Part shown: positions 41,594-49,642 of the stretch, piece after piece
Position numbering within the stretch: position 1 is the stretch's first letter
Layout: each line of letters opens with the position of its first letter
Source: Bradyrhizobium sp. PSBB068
Lineage (GTDB): Bacteria; Pseudomonadota; Alphaproteobacteria; Rhizobiales; Xanthobacteraceae
Assembly (NCBI GenBank): GCA_016839165.1
Contig: CP069301.1
Span: forward strand, 68,592-132,591
Direction of reading: 5' to 3'
Length of the DNA stretch: 64,000 nt
Program-made: the position numbers and the translations under genes
Notes under the pieces: model-generated
Told to the model about the DNA's origin: nothing
Seen by the model: the letters and a program-made list of their open reading frames with translations, nothing else
The model's database searches: none

Positions 41594-42157
41594 TCACCGC
41601 CCATACACAAAGGCTGACATGCCGAGACCTGCGCGATAGACGTCCCAGCTTGGGCGCTCCCTGGCGAGATCGGTACTGGAGGATAAGTTCGCAGCGGGTT
41701 CGTCGGCAGGAGGTTGCGAGGGCGCGCGTGACCCTACCTGGGGCATGGTGGGCTTGTCCTTCATCGCAAAGCTCTTGATAGCGTCGAATGCCGCTTTGTG
41801 AGAACCGCCTCTGTCCTCAATCGCCGTTTGAAATCGGACCTGAAACAATCGGCCGAGGCCTGCCACATGTTGGCAAGCGTCGAACGTCGTGGCTATCGTG
41901 AGACCTGCCAGCTTCATCTCTTCGCGATCGAGTTGACCAAGGCCAATTCGAACGGGCTTGCCCGTCGCCGCCGCTTCCGTCGCAAGCTGGATCGCCTCAT
42001 TTCGGTCGGTAGCCTGAAGGCGGATCGGCTTGCGCTCGCCAAGGGTGATCAAAAAGGGTTCGAACGAACTCGCTTGTTGTACGATCGCGGTCAAAGGCGC
42101 GGCCATGGCAGGCGATGCACATCGTTCAACAAGGGTAGCGAATGCGGCGGGATCCAC
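41594..42157 (-). CDS. VirB1-like protein lacking the catalytic Glu
   Basis: 187 aa. The layout matches VirB1 lytic transglycosylases: FATLVERCASPAMAAPLTAI, then VQQASSFEPFLI where active enzymes have (V)xxESxFxP; here the Glu position is Ala. The later segment KPVRIGLGQLDREEMKLAGL with IATTFDACQHVAGLGRL also fits the family. No signal peptide is visible, as in some VirB1 homologues. The C-terminal 60 residues are disordered-looking. It is second in the operon, after the AHL synthase. The catalytic loss suggests a structural role; the annotation as VirB1-like is by similarity and position. Confidence 0.7.
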   Translation of the reverse strand: MDPAAFATLVERCASPAMAAPLTAIVQQASSFEPFLITLGERKPIRLQATDRNEAIQLATEAAATGKPVRIGLGQLDREEMKLAGLTIATTFDACQHVAGLGRLFQVRFQTAIEDRGGSHKAAFDAIKSFAMKDKPTMPQVGSRAPSQPPADEPAANLSSSTDLARERPSWDVYRAGLGMSAFVYGR

Positions 42158-42194
42158 TTCAGCCTCCGATCAGGAATAAAATCGACGCTTGCGC

Positions 42195-42830
42195 TTAGGC
42201 AGCGAAAGCGAAAGACGCCGGAGTTTCGATGACTGGTTTGGAAATATTGCCTGCCGTCCGGATTGCTGCGAGAGCATCATCGGTTACCGGCAACAGACCG
42301 GCGACGGCTTTGGTGGCTCCGATCTGGCGAGGCTCGCCGAGGCGATCGAGACTCCACCCGGCCCGGCGCAGGATACGCTCCATTCGCAGATCAGTGACGG
42401 TCGCGATCGCCTGAAGGTCGTTTTGCTGACCCCATTCAATCATCGCCGCAAACAGCAGGAACGTTGCTTCCCTCAAGCCATTCTCGGCTGTGGCCGCCAC
42501 ATTCTGTGTATCGACGCAGAAACGTGAGCTTTCCCAAATTCTGGGGTTTGTTGGCGCAGCCCGGCCGTCCAACAAGACCGGAAACGTATCCGCCAGCATA
42601 TTGCGCCCGGTGGTCGGCAGCAGGCGGACACAACCGACAACGTCCCGCCTATCAATACCCAACAGATAGGTCGGCGACAGCACGTCGTATTGATCGACCT
42701 CAAGTCCATCCGACACCGAAACTTCCCATTCCAACCGGTCTTGAAAGACGCGCCGTCGCAGACCGTGCATCCCGAGCGCCAGTGCGGAATTCCTCAAAAG
42801 CGCAGGACGCGTGAGTGCGATGACATTCAT
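42195..42830 (-). CDS. LuxI-family acyl-homoserine-lactone synthase
   Basis: 211 aa autoinducer synthase. Invariant residues are visible: RRRVFQDRLEWEVSVSDGLE (R/F/W set), EVDQYD (D and D), VVGCVRLLPTTGRNML (R) and WESSRFCV (E, S, R, F). It should make an AHL from SAM and acyl-ACP. ATG 42830 was chosen because relatives start MxVIALT; 42887 would extend into the operator. It is the first gene of the virB operon, like traI in front of trb on Ti plasmids, and a lux box lies 67 bp upstream. Confidence 0.9.
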   Translation of the reverse strand: MNVIALTRPALLRNSALALGMHGLRRRVFQDRLEWEVSVSDGLEVDQYDVLSPTYLLGIDRRDVVGCVRLLPTTGRNMLADTFPVLLDGRAAPTNPRIWESSRFCVDTQNVAATAENGLREATFLLFAAMIEWGQQNDLQAIATVTDLRMERILRRAGWSLDRLGEPRQIGATKAVAGLLPVTDDALAAIRTAGNISKPVIETPASFAFAA

Positions 42831-42896
42831 TCTTGATCTCCAGCTGCGAATCACAGGTTCGAGATCCACGAAATCAGGAGCGGTCACCGCTTGAAG

Positions 42897-42912
42897 CTGT
42901 CAGTTTCGACAG
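42897..42912. promoter_or_regulatory. lux/tra box upstream of the AHL synthase
   Basis: CTGTC-AGTTTC-GACAG, a perfect 5-6-5 palindrome in the 214-bp gap between the divergent luxI and luxR genes, closer to luxI. It fits LuxR-type operators and is a good candidate target of the adjacent LuxR protein. Confidence 0.7.
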
Positions 42913-43044
42913 GGGTGTGGGGAACACCGGCCTGCCCCAAAGCCGCCGTAAGGTCGCCGTAGACGGCGCACACGCAGGGCGCGAGTTTCGACGTAGTCGC
43001 GTCCTGTCGCGTTAGAATAGATATAAACTTGATTGAGAGGCGCC

Positions 43045-43773
43045 ATGAAAGATGTCCAAAGGGCCTGCCATGAATTTGTCGATTGTCTTCACACGGCGCG
43101 CACCGAAGATGATTTCCGTCGCGTGGCGGAGCGGACCGCGCATGCATTGGGATTCCGGTGGTTTGCTTATTTCGGGCGCCGTTCGGATGCCCCCAATCTG
43201 ATCTCGTCCTATCCGAAAAGTTGGACCGATCACTACTTCGATGAACAATACGATGAGATCGATCCTGTTCTGCAGAAGCCCCTCACCCCATGCCGGGTGT
43301 TTCAATGGGACGGACGAGCTGCGCGATCTGCGAAATCCGCCCGAGAACGCCGTCTGTTTGACGATGCGCTCAGTTTCAAGATCAGGACAGGTTTGACGGT
43401 TCGGATTCCCGGCGGCAACGGACAATCCGCAGCGTTTACGCTGGCGGTAGATGACCGGAGCCTTGGACTCGACCGTTTTGTTGAGACCTCCCAGGATCTC
43501 TTGCAAATGATCGGCCTTACCTACCATGCGCATGTGAGCGCCAGGATGGGACGAGCCTCGTTGAACGATCAGACGGGCACCGCGCTGACGCAGCGGGAAC
43601 GGCAGTGCCTTGCATGGATATCTCAGGGTAAAACGATGCAAGACATTGCATCACTTCTCGACGTCACACCGCGGGGTGTGAAGTTCCATCTCGACAACGC
43701 GCGGCGAAATCTTGCCGCATTGTCCCTTCCCCACGCCGTTGCGCTTGCGATTCGTCAGGGGTTATTGCCGTAA
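43045..43773 (+). CDS. LuxR-family quorum-sensing regulator
   Basis: 242 aa. N-terminal autoinducer-binding domain with the AHL-pocket residues in FRWFAYFGRRSDAPNLISSY and WTDHYFDEQYDEIDPVL (W, Y, D, P positions typical). C-terminal LuxR HTH is LTQRERQCLAWISQGKTMQD IASLLDVTPRGVKFHLDNAR. ATG 43045 follows GAGGCG; the TTG at 43033 is a weaker option. It is divergent from the AHL synthase gene and the virB operon, so it most likely activates them. Confidence 0.92.
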   Translation: MKDVQRACHEFVDCLHTARTEDDFRRVAERTAHALGFRWFAYFGRRSDAPNLISSYPKSWTDHYFDEQYDEIDPVLQKPLTPCRVFQWDGRAARSAKSARERRLFDDALSFKIRTGLTVRIPGGNGQSAAFTLAVDDRSLGLDRFVETSQDLLQMIGLTYHAHVSARMGRASLNDQTGTALTQRERQCLAWISQGKTMQDIASLLDVTPRGVKFHLDNARRNLAALSLPHAVALAIRQGLLP

Positions 43774-44165
43774 GCTATGCGTGGGTCTGGGTCATTGGCC
43801 GATCTCCGGCGCCTGCATCAATTTGGCCCACAGGATGTGCCGCTCACCGTTGTTGCGCATGCCCCCATTATCTGTGTTTGCGGGTTCGTCGAGAGAGCAA
43901 TTGGGCGTCCCCCCTCGGGGGCCGGGCTGGCGGCTGCGCTGAAGCCCCGCATGCGGGTCTTCCCCCTCGCGGGCGGCCATCCCTGACGCGAGCGGTTGCT
44001 TGACCCAATAGCCGCGAAGGCTGCCCTGATCTGGCGAATCGATTGGTTTTACCTGCGTTGGCGCTACACTTCTCCACGGGTGGGCGATTCGCCGCCCATC
44101 CCCTGCATGGTCCTTTGTTGTTAGTAGGTCCTGCACTTCAACATTGGCTCGGCGGACGGACAAAC
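43774..44165. other. GC-rich leader between luxR and dnaB
   Basis: About 390 bases with no convincing gene. Near 43910-43985 there are stacked hairpins: CCCCCCTCGGGGG, CCCCGCATGCGGG and CCCTCGCGGGCGG. They resemble the structured leaders found before other genes of this element (46030-46096, 47417-47507, 48549-48642). Promoter of dnaB is probably here. Confidence 0.4.
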
Positions 44166-45656
44166 GTGTCAGAAGCAGCATTCAAACTGAAACCGTTGGA
44201 AGCTCCACACTATCGCGAGCCACCGCACAACATCGAAGCTGAGCAAGCGCTGCTCGGCGCCATGCTGATCAACAACGACGCCTTTCATCGCGTTGCCGAT
44301 TTCCTGAAGGCTAATCATTTCTTCGAGCCTCTGCACGGTGGCATCTTTGAGGTGATTAGCGAGCTGATCCGCTCAAACAAAATTGCCAATCCAATTACCC
44401 TTAAGACGTTCCTTCCAGCAGCGCTCGATATTGCCGGACTATCGGCTGCGCAGTATCTCGCCCGCCTGGCTGCGGAAGCGACGACCGTCATCAACGCCGC
44501 CGATTACGGCCGAACCGTCTACGACCTCGCGGTACGACGCGAGTTGATCAAGATCGCCGAGGACATGCTCAATGACGCCTTTGACGCGGCCGTCGATTGC
44601 GCTCCGCAAGATCAGATCCAGCATGCCGAACAGCTTCTATACGAAATCGCCGAAACGGGACGCTATGGCGGCGGCTTCGAGACGTTTGAGACCGCGCTGG
44701 ACAACGCCATTGACAGGGCCGCGCAAGCTTACCAGTCCGATGGCAGGCTCTCGGGGCTTGCTACTGGCCTCAAGGATCTTGATGCCAAAATGGGCGGTCT
44801 TCAACCAACGGACCTCATCATCATCGCCGGCAGACCAGGCATGGGGAAGACGTCACTTGCCACGAATATAGCGTTCAACGTCGCAAGCGCCTACGACGCG
44901 ACAGAACAGGTCGACGGCTCGCCACGGCCCGTCGCCGGGGGCATCGTCGCCTTCTTCTCACTGGAAATGTCGTCGGAACAGCTTGCCACGCGCGTGCTCT
45001 CCGAACAGGCGGAAGTCCCCTCCTCGAGCATCAGGCGTGGCGACATTGGCGAGACCGATTTCGGCAGACTCCTCGACTGCCGCCAGAAAATGCGACGGCT
45101 GCCCCTCTTCATCGACCAGACAGGCGCGCTCTCCATTGCCCAGGTCGCGGCCCGCGCGCGCCGTCTGAAACGACAGCGAGGCCTGCACCTCATTGTCGTC
45201 GATTATATTCAGCTCATGCAGGGCAGATCGCAGCGCGCGACGCAGAATCGCGTTCAGGAAATCACGGAGATCACGACGGGTCTGAAAGCGCTGGCCAAGG
45301 AACTCAACGTCCCGGTCGTTGCGCTGTCCCAGCTCTCGCGCGGGGTCGAAAACCGCGACGAAAAGCGCCCGCAACTCTCCGATCTGCGCGAGTCAGGCTC
45401 GATTGAACAAGACGCCGACGTCGTCTTGTTCGTCTATCGCGAAGAGTATTATCTCAAGAACAAAGAGCCGAAGCCCGGCACCGACGAGCATCTCACTTGG
45501 GAATCCGAGATGAGGGACGCGCGCGGCCAGGCGGAAGTCATCATCGCAAAGCAGCGGCACGGTCCGACAGGAACAGTGGCGATGACGTTTCAAGGGGAAT
45601 TCACTCGCTTCTTCGACCTGGTCGAAGACAACCGCTTGCCGCGCCGATCGGATTAA
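44166..45656 (+). CDS. dnaB: Replicative DNA helicase (DnaB family)
   Basis: 496 aa. N-terminal domain PPHNIEAEQALLGAMLINND and the RecA core with Walker A IIIAGRPGMGKTSLATNIAF, then FSLEMSSEQLATRVLSEQAE. Walker B is LIVVDYIQLMQGR, and LSQLSRGVENRDEKRPQLSD LRESGSIEQDAD is the DnaB signature. GTG 44166 is preferred: it begins the family-like N-terminus; the reading frame is open further up to 44043, but those residues look like leader. An element-encoded DnaB suggests self-support of replication. Confidence 0.9.
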   Translation: MSEAAFKLKPLEAPHYREPPHNIEAEQALLGAMLINNDAFHRVADFLKANHFFEPLHGGIFEVISELIRSNKIANPITLKTFLPAALDIAGLSAAQYLARLAAEATTVINAADYGRTVYDLAVRRELIKIAEDMLNDAFDAAVDCAPQDQIQHAEQLLYEIAETGRYGGGFETFETALDNAIDRAAQAYQSDGRLSGLATGLKDLDAKMGGLQPTDLIIIAGRPGMGKTSLATNIAFNVASAYDATEQVDGSPRPVAGGIVAFFSLEMSSEQLATRVLSEQAEVPSSSIRRGDIGETDFGRLLDCRQKMRRLPLFIDQTGALSIAQVAARARRLKRQRGLHLIVVDYIQLMQGRSQRATQNRVQEITEITTGLKALAKELNVPVVALSQLSRGVENRDEKRPQLSDLRESGSIEQDADVVLFVYREEYYLKNKEPKPGTDEHLTWESEMRDARGQAEVIIAKQRHGPTGTVAMTFQGEFTRFFDLVEDNRLPRRSD

Positions 45657-46096
45657 GCCCCGACTCTGGTCGCTCCTTCCACACGTTGCTTGGTCGGTCA
45701 CAAGCCATCGGGTCGAGCAATATCAAGTCAGCTCTACGGTCACCGCGCCGTCGGCGTACCGTCAACCTGATCTGAGCTAGTTCGCGCCCATCGTACCGCA
45801 TTCTTCGCTTATTCAAGGAAGAAGGATCACATTGTTTCTCGGTTTCGATGTCGCCGGCATGGACTCACCGGCGGGAGATGTACAGTTCGGCACACCCACT
45901 TCCGGAGAAGGACCACCCCGCTCTCGAATGGGCTTTCCTTGGTTCAAGCGCGGCCTTCCACGATCAACCCGCAAGGGGTTCGCTACGCAAGCGTGCGACC
46001 TCTTCGGCTTCGCCTGCGAGGTGACCGCAGCCGCCCCCGAACACTTCGGCGCCTGTCGAGCGGGGATGGTCCCCGCCGCAAGACGGGAGCCTTTCA
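45657..46096. other. Noncoding region between dnaB and a 58-aa gene
   Basis: 440 bases. Open frames on both strands (for example 45832 on plus, 46097 on minus) have no protein-like composition and are rejected. A hairpin GCGGGGATGGTCCCCGC lies at about 46059-46078, just before the ribosome-binding site of the next gene. Confidence 0.4.
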
Positions 46097-46273
46097 ATGT
46101 CGCACAATCTCACGCTCGCTCAGCACCATGCATTCGACTTGGCCCGCACGCTGCTGGTGCCGGTCATCCTTTTCCAAGCTGAGAACGAATTCGGCGTCAT
46201 GGTCTCCAGCGAATACGACGGCGAACAGGACGCCATCCTTCATGAATACGACCCGTGGACCCCGGCTCATTGA
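46097..46273 (+). CDS. Small conserved-looking protein, 58 aa
   Basis: MSHNLTLAQHHAFDLARTLL then VPVILFQAENEFGVMVSSEY and DGEQDAILHEYDPWTPAH. It has a good ribosome-binding site (CGGGAGCCTTTCA) and normal amphipathic composition. The same GGAGCCTTTC string precedes the large methyltransferase-helicase at 49643. I do not recognise a family. Positioned between dnaB and the TOPRIM gene in the same direction. Confidence 0.65.
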   Translation: MSHNLTLAQHHAFDLARTLLVPVILFQAENEFGVMVSSEYDGEQDAILHEYDPWTPAH

Positions 46274-46475
46274 GCCGGGTGACCGGCTGCCGCTGGCGCC
46301 TTGCCGGCTGCAAGGGAGGCTTCGCCGCGCACCAGATGCGGCAATTGACCGTTGGTCAGCGCGCCCTTGCATTCGGCAGGCTTCGCGGCCGGTCAGGAAC
46401 GTTCCGCAAGGCTAGGAGCAAGAAAGACCAACGCAAGAGAGGGCGGACTTGCCTGCGCGAGTCCGGTGAAGGAAG

Positions 46476-47363
46476 ATGAACAAAAGAGAAATCGAAGGGT
46501 TGCGCGAAAAGGTCGGCTGCGCGGCCCTGCTCGAAAAAGAAGGCTGGAAAGTCGACATCAAGGAAAGCACCCGCCGCGCGATCAAATATCGACGCGACAG
46601 CAAGATCGTGATTGTCATCCATGACGGCCGCGGCTGGTTTGATCCGCTGTCGACCGCAAAAGGGGACGTGTTTTCGCTCGCCGAGCACCTCGGTGCCGCC
46701 GGCTTCACCGACGCGTGCGATCGTGTCGCTGATGTCGTCGGCTTCATCCCGAGCGCACCGGTCTGGCAACGTCCTGCCAAGCCGAAGGCGATTGGCTCGA
46801 TCGCGGTCCGTTGGCGACATCGCTTTGTGCCTCGGCCCGGCTCCCCGACCTGGCGTTATCTGACCGACGAACGGCACATCCCCGATCGCATCATCGCCGG
46901 TATTGTTGCCCATGGCCGGCTTCGGGAGGGTCCGCATGGCAGCATGTGGGCGGCGCACACAGATTCCCGCGACACCGTCACCGGCTGGGAAGAGCGCGGC
47001 CCGAGCTGGCGCGGCTTTGCGACCGGCGGCGCCAAGGAGCTGTTTCGCCTCGGTGCTTCCGATTGCGCACGCGTCTGCGTGACCGAAGCGGCGGTCGACG
47101 CCATGAGCCTAGCTGCGCTCGAAAAACTGCGTGATGACACGCTCTACGTCAGCACGGGAGGCGGATGGGCTCCGGCGACGGAGGACGCAATCCGGGCCTT
47201 GGCTGGGCGCGCCAACGTGCTGCTGGTGGCCGCGACCGATAACAATCGGCAGGGCGAGGTGTATGCCGGGCGAATTCGGTCGATCGCGGAGGAAACCGGA
47301 TCCCGTTTTGCACGATCCCGGCCGCGCGCCGACGATTGGAACGAAGACCTTTGCGCCGCGTGA
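46476..47363 (+). CDS. DUF3991/TOPRIM-domain protein
   Basis: 295 aa. N-terminal DUF3991-like part (EGLREKVGCAALLEKEGWKV, HDGRGWFDPLSTAKGDVFSL, AEHLG) similar to the zinc-free region of plasmid primase-like proteins. The C-terminal TOPRIM domain has RVCVTEAAVDAMSLAALEKL (E) and VLLVAATDNNRQGEVYAGRI (DxN/D motif). It is thought to act as a primase- or topoisomerase-like factor for element replication. GGAAG at 46470 precedes ATG. It is within the plus-strand backbone. Confidence 0.88.
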   Translation: MNKREIEGLREKVGCAALLEKEGWKVDIKESTRRAIKYRRDSKIVIVIHDGRGWFDPLSTAKGDVFSLAEHLGAAGFTDACDRVADVVGFIPSAPVWQRPAKPKAIGSIAVRWRHRFVPRPGSPTWRYLTDERHIPDRIIAGIVAHGRLREGPHGSMWAAHTDSRDTVTGWEERGPSWRGFATGGAKELFRLGASDCARVCVTEAAVDAMSLAALEKLRDDTLYVSTGGGWAPATEDAIRALAGRANVLLVAATDNNRQGEVYAGRIRSIAEETGSRFARSRPRADDWNEDLCAA

Positions 47364-47416
47364 GGCGGGCAACAGCGGGGGCGAAGGAGGACGCCAAGGG
47401 TAGGCATAGGTCCGTG

Positions 47417-47507
47417 CCGCATGCCCGCCCGGCGCGTCAAGGGAAGCTGCGCCCGCGTTCCGCGGCCCTTGACCCGCCGGACCGCAGATGCGGCCGCCCG
47501 AGGGTGT
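47417..47507 (+). repeat. Copy A of a 90-bp intergenic leader repeat
   Basis: The repeat begins CCGCATGCCCG, holds a stem formed by GCGTCAAGGG and CCCTTGACCCG around GCCCGCGTTCCGCGG, and ends GCGGCCGCCCGAGGGTGT. A near-identical copy is at 48549-48642. It stands directly upstream of the gene at 47536, within its untranslated leader. Confidence 0.8.
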
Positions 47508-47535
47508 TTGCAACACCCAAAGGGAAGGGCCAACC

Positions 47536-47934
47536 ATGCCTTCTTTCACGATTGAGACGACCTATCGCCTGCCGGTCTATCGCCAGCAGACCTACGAGGC
47601 CGCGACGATGGAAGAGGCTTGTCGCCTCGCTGTCGACGACGACGAATGGTCTGACGAAAAACGCGACTACGAGTCCGCCGGCGAGACCTATGTGACGGGC
47701 ATCTGGTCTGGCGAGAATGCCGCCTACACCGGAGCCGCACAGCCGATTCCCGCTCACTATGTCGAGACGCCGCAGCGCATCGCGTTGCACCTTGAGGTGC
47801 TGCTCGGCCTCGTCAAGGTTCTCGCGAGCCAAAGCGACACCGAGCAACTCGACCGCGCCTTCCGGCTCGAGCGCGCGCAGCCGGCGATTGCCAAGGCGGA
47901 GGCAATACTCGCCGGCTCCCGCGACCCGGACTGA
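47536..47934 (+). CDS. Conserved plasmid-type protein of unknown function
   Basis: 132 aa, acidic, no signal. FTIETTYRLPVYRQQTYEAA, then TMEEACRLAVDDDEWSDEKR and a C-terminal helical part (RIALHLEVLLGLVKVLASQS). Such proteins occur next to DUF1419 and ArdC genes in alphaproteobacterial elements. The ATG follows AGGGAAGGGC. Its leader contains repeat copy A. Confidence 0.7.
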   Translation: MPSFTIETTYRLPVYRQQTYEAATMEEACRLAVDDDEWSDEKRDYESAGETYVTGIWSGENAAYTGAAQPIPAHYVETPQRIALHLEVLLGLVKVLASQSDTEQLDRAFRLERAQPAIAKAEAILAGSRDPD

Positions 47935-47942
47935 CGAGGCTC

Positions 47943-48101
47943 ATGCGCGCTCCGCCTGACGGCGCAGCGAGCGCGCTTGTCGTATCTGCAAACCCTGCCG
48001 AATCGCGCATGGCGATCTCCGTATCGGTCGCGGACGTGCTGGACGCGGCGGCTCTCCAGTCAACGGGCAAGCCGTTTCCCATCGCGACACGCGATCGGTG
48101 A
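47943..48101 (+). CDS. Possible small protein, 52 aa
   Basis: MRAPPDGAASALVVSANPAE then SRMAISVSVADVLDAAALQS and TGKPFPIATRDR. Starts 9 bp after the previous stop and its TGA overlaps a GTG in the next frame (GTGA), as often between genes here. Composition is acceptable but no family is recognised. Confidence 0.35.
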   Translation: MRAPPDGAASALVVSANPAESRMAISVSVADVLDAAALQSTGKPFPIATRDR

Positions 48102-48160
48102 CCCTCGTTGAACCCGTCCTGCGAAGCGTCCACCGCAACGGAGATCGAAAGGCGCTGTCG

Positions 48161-48469
48161 ATGTGCAGGGTTCTCAACAAGCATCACGCAGGCGTGCCCG
48201 CGGGCGCGGTCTATATCGGGCGCGGCAGCAAGTGGGGCAATCCGTTCCGGATCGGTCCCGACGGCGATCGCTCAGCAGTGATAGCAAAATACGAGCGCTG
48301 GCTTGCGGATCAGCATCAGCTCTTGCGCGCACTGGACGAGTTGCGGGGGCGCGATCTCGTCTGCTGGTGCGCGCCGCGACCGTGTCACGGCGATCTGCTG
48401 CTGCGGCTCGCCAATGCGACGCGCGATGAGCGGATCGCTTGGTGGCGGCGCGTCAAGGTGGCGGCGTGA
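48161..48469 (+). CDS. DUF4326-domain protein
   Basis: 102 aa. The DUF4326 signature RVLNKHHAGVPAGAVYIGRG then SKWGNPFRIG and DLVCWCAPRPCHGDLLLRLA with its Cys/His set is complete. ATG 48161 starts just before the domain; a GTG at 48098 that overlaps the preceding stop is an alternative start. Function unknown; typical of phages and plasmids. Confidence 0.82.
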   Translation: MCRVLNKHHAGVPAGAVYIGRGSKWGNPFRIGPDGDRSAVIAKYERWLADQHQLLRALDELRGRDLVCWCAPRPCHGDLLLRLANATRDERIAWWRRVKVAA

Positions 48470-48548
48470 GCGCACAACCACTGTCTTGTCCGGTCCCGCG
48501 CGTGAAGGAGGGAAGAGAGAATGGGAGAAAGGACAAAAAACCCCGCTG

Positions 48549-48642
48549 CCGCATGCCCGGCCGGCGCGTCAAGGGTGAAGCTTCGCCCGCGTTCCGCGGC
48601 CCTTGACCCGTCGGACCGGAGAGGCGGCCGCCCGAGAGGTGT
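48549..48642 (+). repeat. Copy B of the 90-bp intergenic leader repeat
   Basis: Near-identical to 47417-47507 with a few substitutions and short indels (TGAAGCTTCGCCC in place of AAGCTGCGCCC in the loop). The stem GCGTCAAGGG/CCCTTGACCCG and the end GCGGCCGCCCGAGAGGTGT are kept. It precedes the DUF1419 gene. Confidence 0.8.
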
Positions 48643-48715
48643 GACGAAGGACTGAAGTGATGAGGGGATCAGGCGGATCGCCCGCGCTTCAGCCGCAACA
48701 GGCCAGGAGCCGCTC

Positions 48716-49321
48716 ATGCACACCTCATCCGCAATCCGCAAGATTTTCGAAGGCGTCGCGTCGCGCCACGAGATGCACCACATGTTCAACCGTCATCGCG
48801 GCGCACCCGCCTTGGCCGACGGCGATGCGGGCGATCTGTTCGCCGGCGAGTGGTTCGAGATCGCCGAGTGCGACTACGAGTATATGCTCGACATCCTGCC
48901 GCCGCTGTTCATGCGCGGTGACATGTTCGCGCTCAGCGAATATATGACCGGCAGCGTCACCAGTGTCTTCTTCGCGCTCTCAATCGATGGCTGCACCCGG
49001 TGGTTTCACGGTTATTGCGACCTTTCCGATCGCGGCTCGCCCGATCGCATGAAGGCCGCGATCGTCGATCGCGAGACGCGGCCGGTGCGCGCCATGACCC
49101 GCGAAGAACGGCTTGAGCACATCTGGTCGTGCACGCATGACGATTATCGCGGCTATGCAGGCGAGCGCTGGCCTGCCGCTATGCGCGGCAAGCGAACCGT
49201 TCTGGTCTATGGCGGTGATCGAGGCACCGTCCTGAAACTGCTCGACGACCTCACGGACGACGAAGTATCCGCCAAGCTCCCCGTGCAGCTGCGTCATTTG
49301 CCACAGCCGGTCGCAGCGTGA
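48716..49321 (+). CDS. DUF1419-domain protein
   Basis: 201 aa. Conserved DUF1419 segments: FEGVASRHEMHHMFNRH, then FAGEWFEIAECDYEYMLDIL and PPLFMRGDMFALSEYMTGSV, WFHGYCDLS. Family found on alphaproteobacterial plasmids with no assigned function. The leader carries repeat copy B. Confidence 0.85.
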   Translation: MHTSSAIRKIFEGVASRHEMHHMFNRHRGAPALADGDAGDLFAGEWFEIAECDYEYMLDILPPLFMRGDMFALSEYMTGSVTSVFFALSIDGCTRWFHGYCDLSDRGSPDRMKAAIVDRETRPVRAMTREERLEHIWSCTHDDYRGYAGERWPAAMRGKRTVLVYGGDRGTVLKLLDDLTDDEVSAKLPVQLRHLPQPVAA

Positions 49322-49339
49322 GCGAGAGGGGGTCCGTCC

Positions 49340-49534
49340 ATGGAAGCGACCTACTCCCGCCTCGGAGTTTACGTTCACGCCCCTTGGCGTGCCGTCGTGC
49401 GCGCTGCGCGATCGCGGATCGCAAAACAACACCGCCATGATCCGGCGCTGAAGCAGGCGCGCAAGCGCTTTTATTCCGAAATGCTGGCCTGCCAGGCCAG
49501 GCATAAGCATCTCGTCCGCACGTTCCGGCTCTGA
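49340..49534 (+). CDS. Small basic protein, 64 aa
   Basis: MEATYSRLGVYVHAPWRAVV then RAARSRIAKQHRHDPALKQA and RKRFYSEMLACQARHKHLVR TFRL. Strongly basic, single alpha-helical segment, good GAGAGGGGG upstream. Starts 18 bp after the DUF1419 stop. Resembles short conserved proteins next to DUF1419 in related elements; function unknown. Confidence 0.65.
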   Translation: MEATYSRLGVYVHAPWRAVVRAARSRIAKQHRHDPALKQARKRFYSEMLACQARHKHLVRTFRL

Positions 49535-49642
49535 CGTCCGCTCAGAGCCGATCCTTCACCCCTCACCTTCACGCAATCGCGTCGCCTGCCGGGCCTGCTG
49601 CCGGCGGGACGTTCGCGTGCGCCCGTTCGACAGGAGCCTTTC

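Noticed and set aside
43777..43986. Possible small gene after luxR
   Set aside because: No ribosome-binding site and it crosses stacked hairpins; treated as leader.
45832..46182. Plus-strand open frame upstream of the TOPRIM gene
   Set aside because: Low-quality composition, no ribosome-binding site, and it overlaps a better supported 58-aa gene at 46097.
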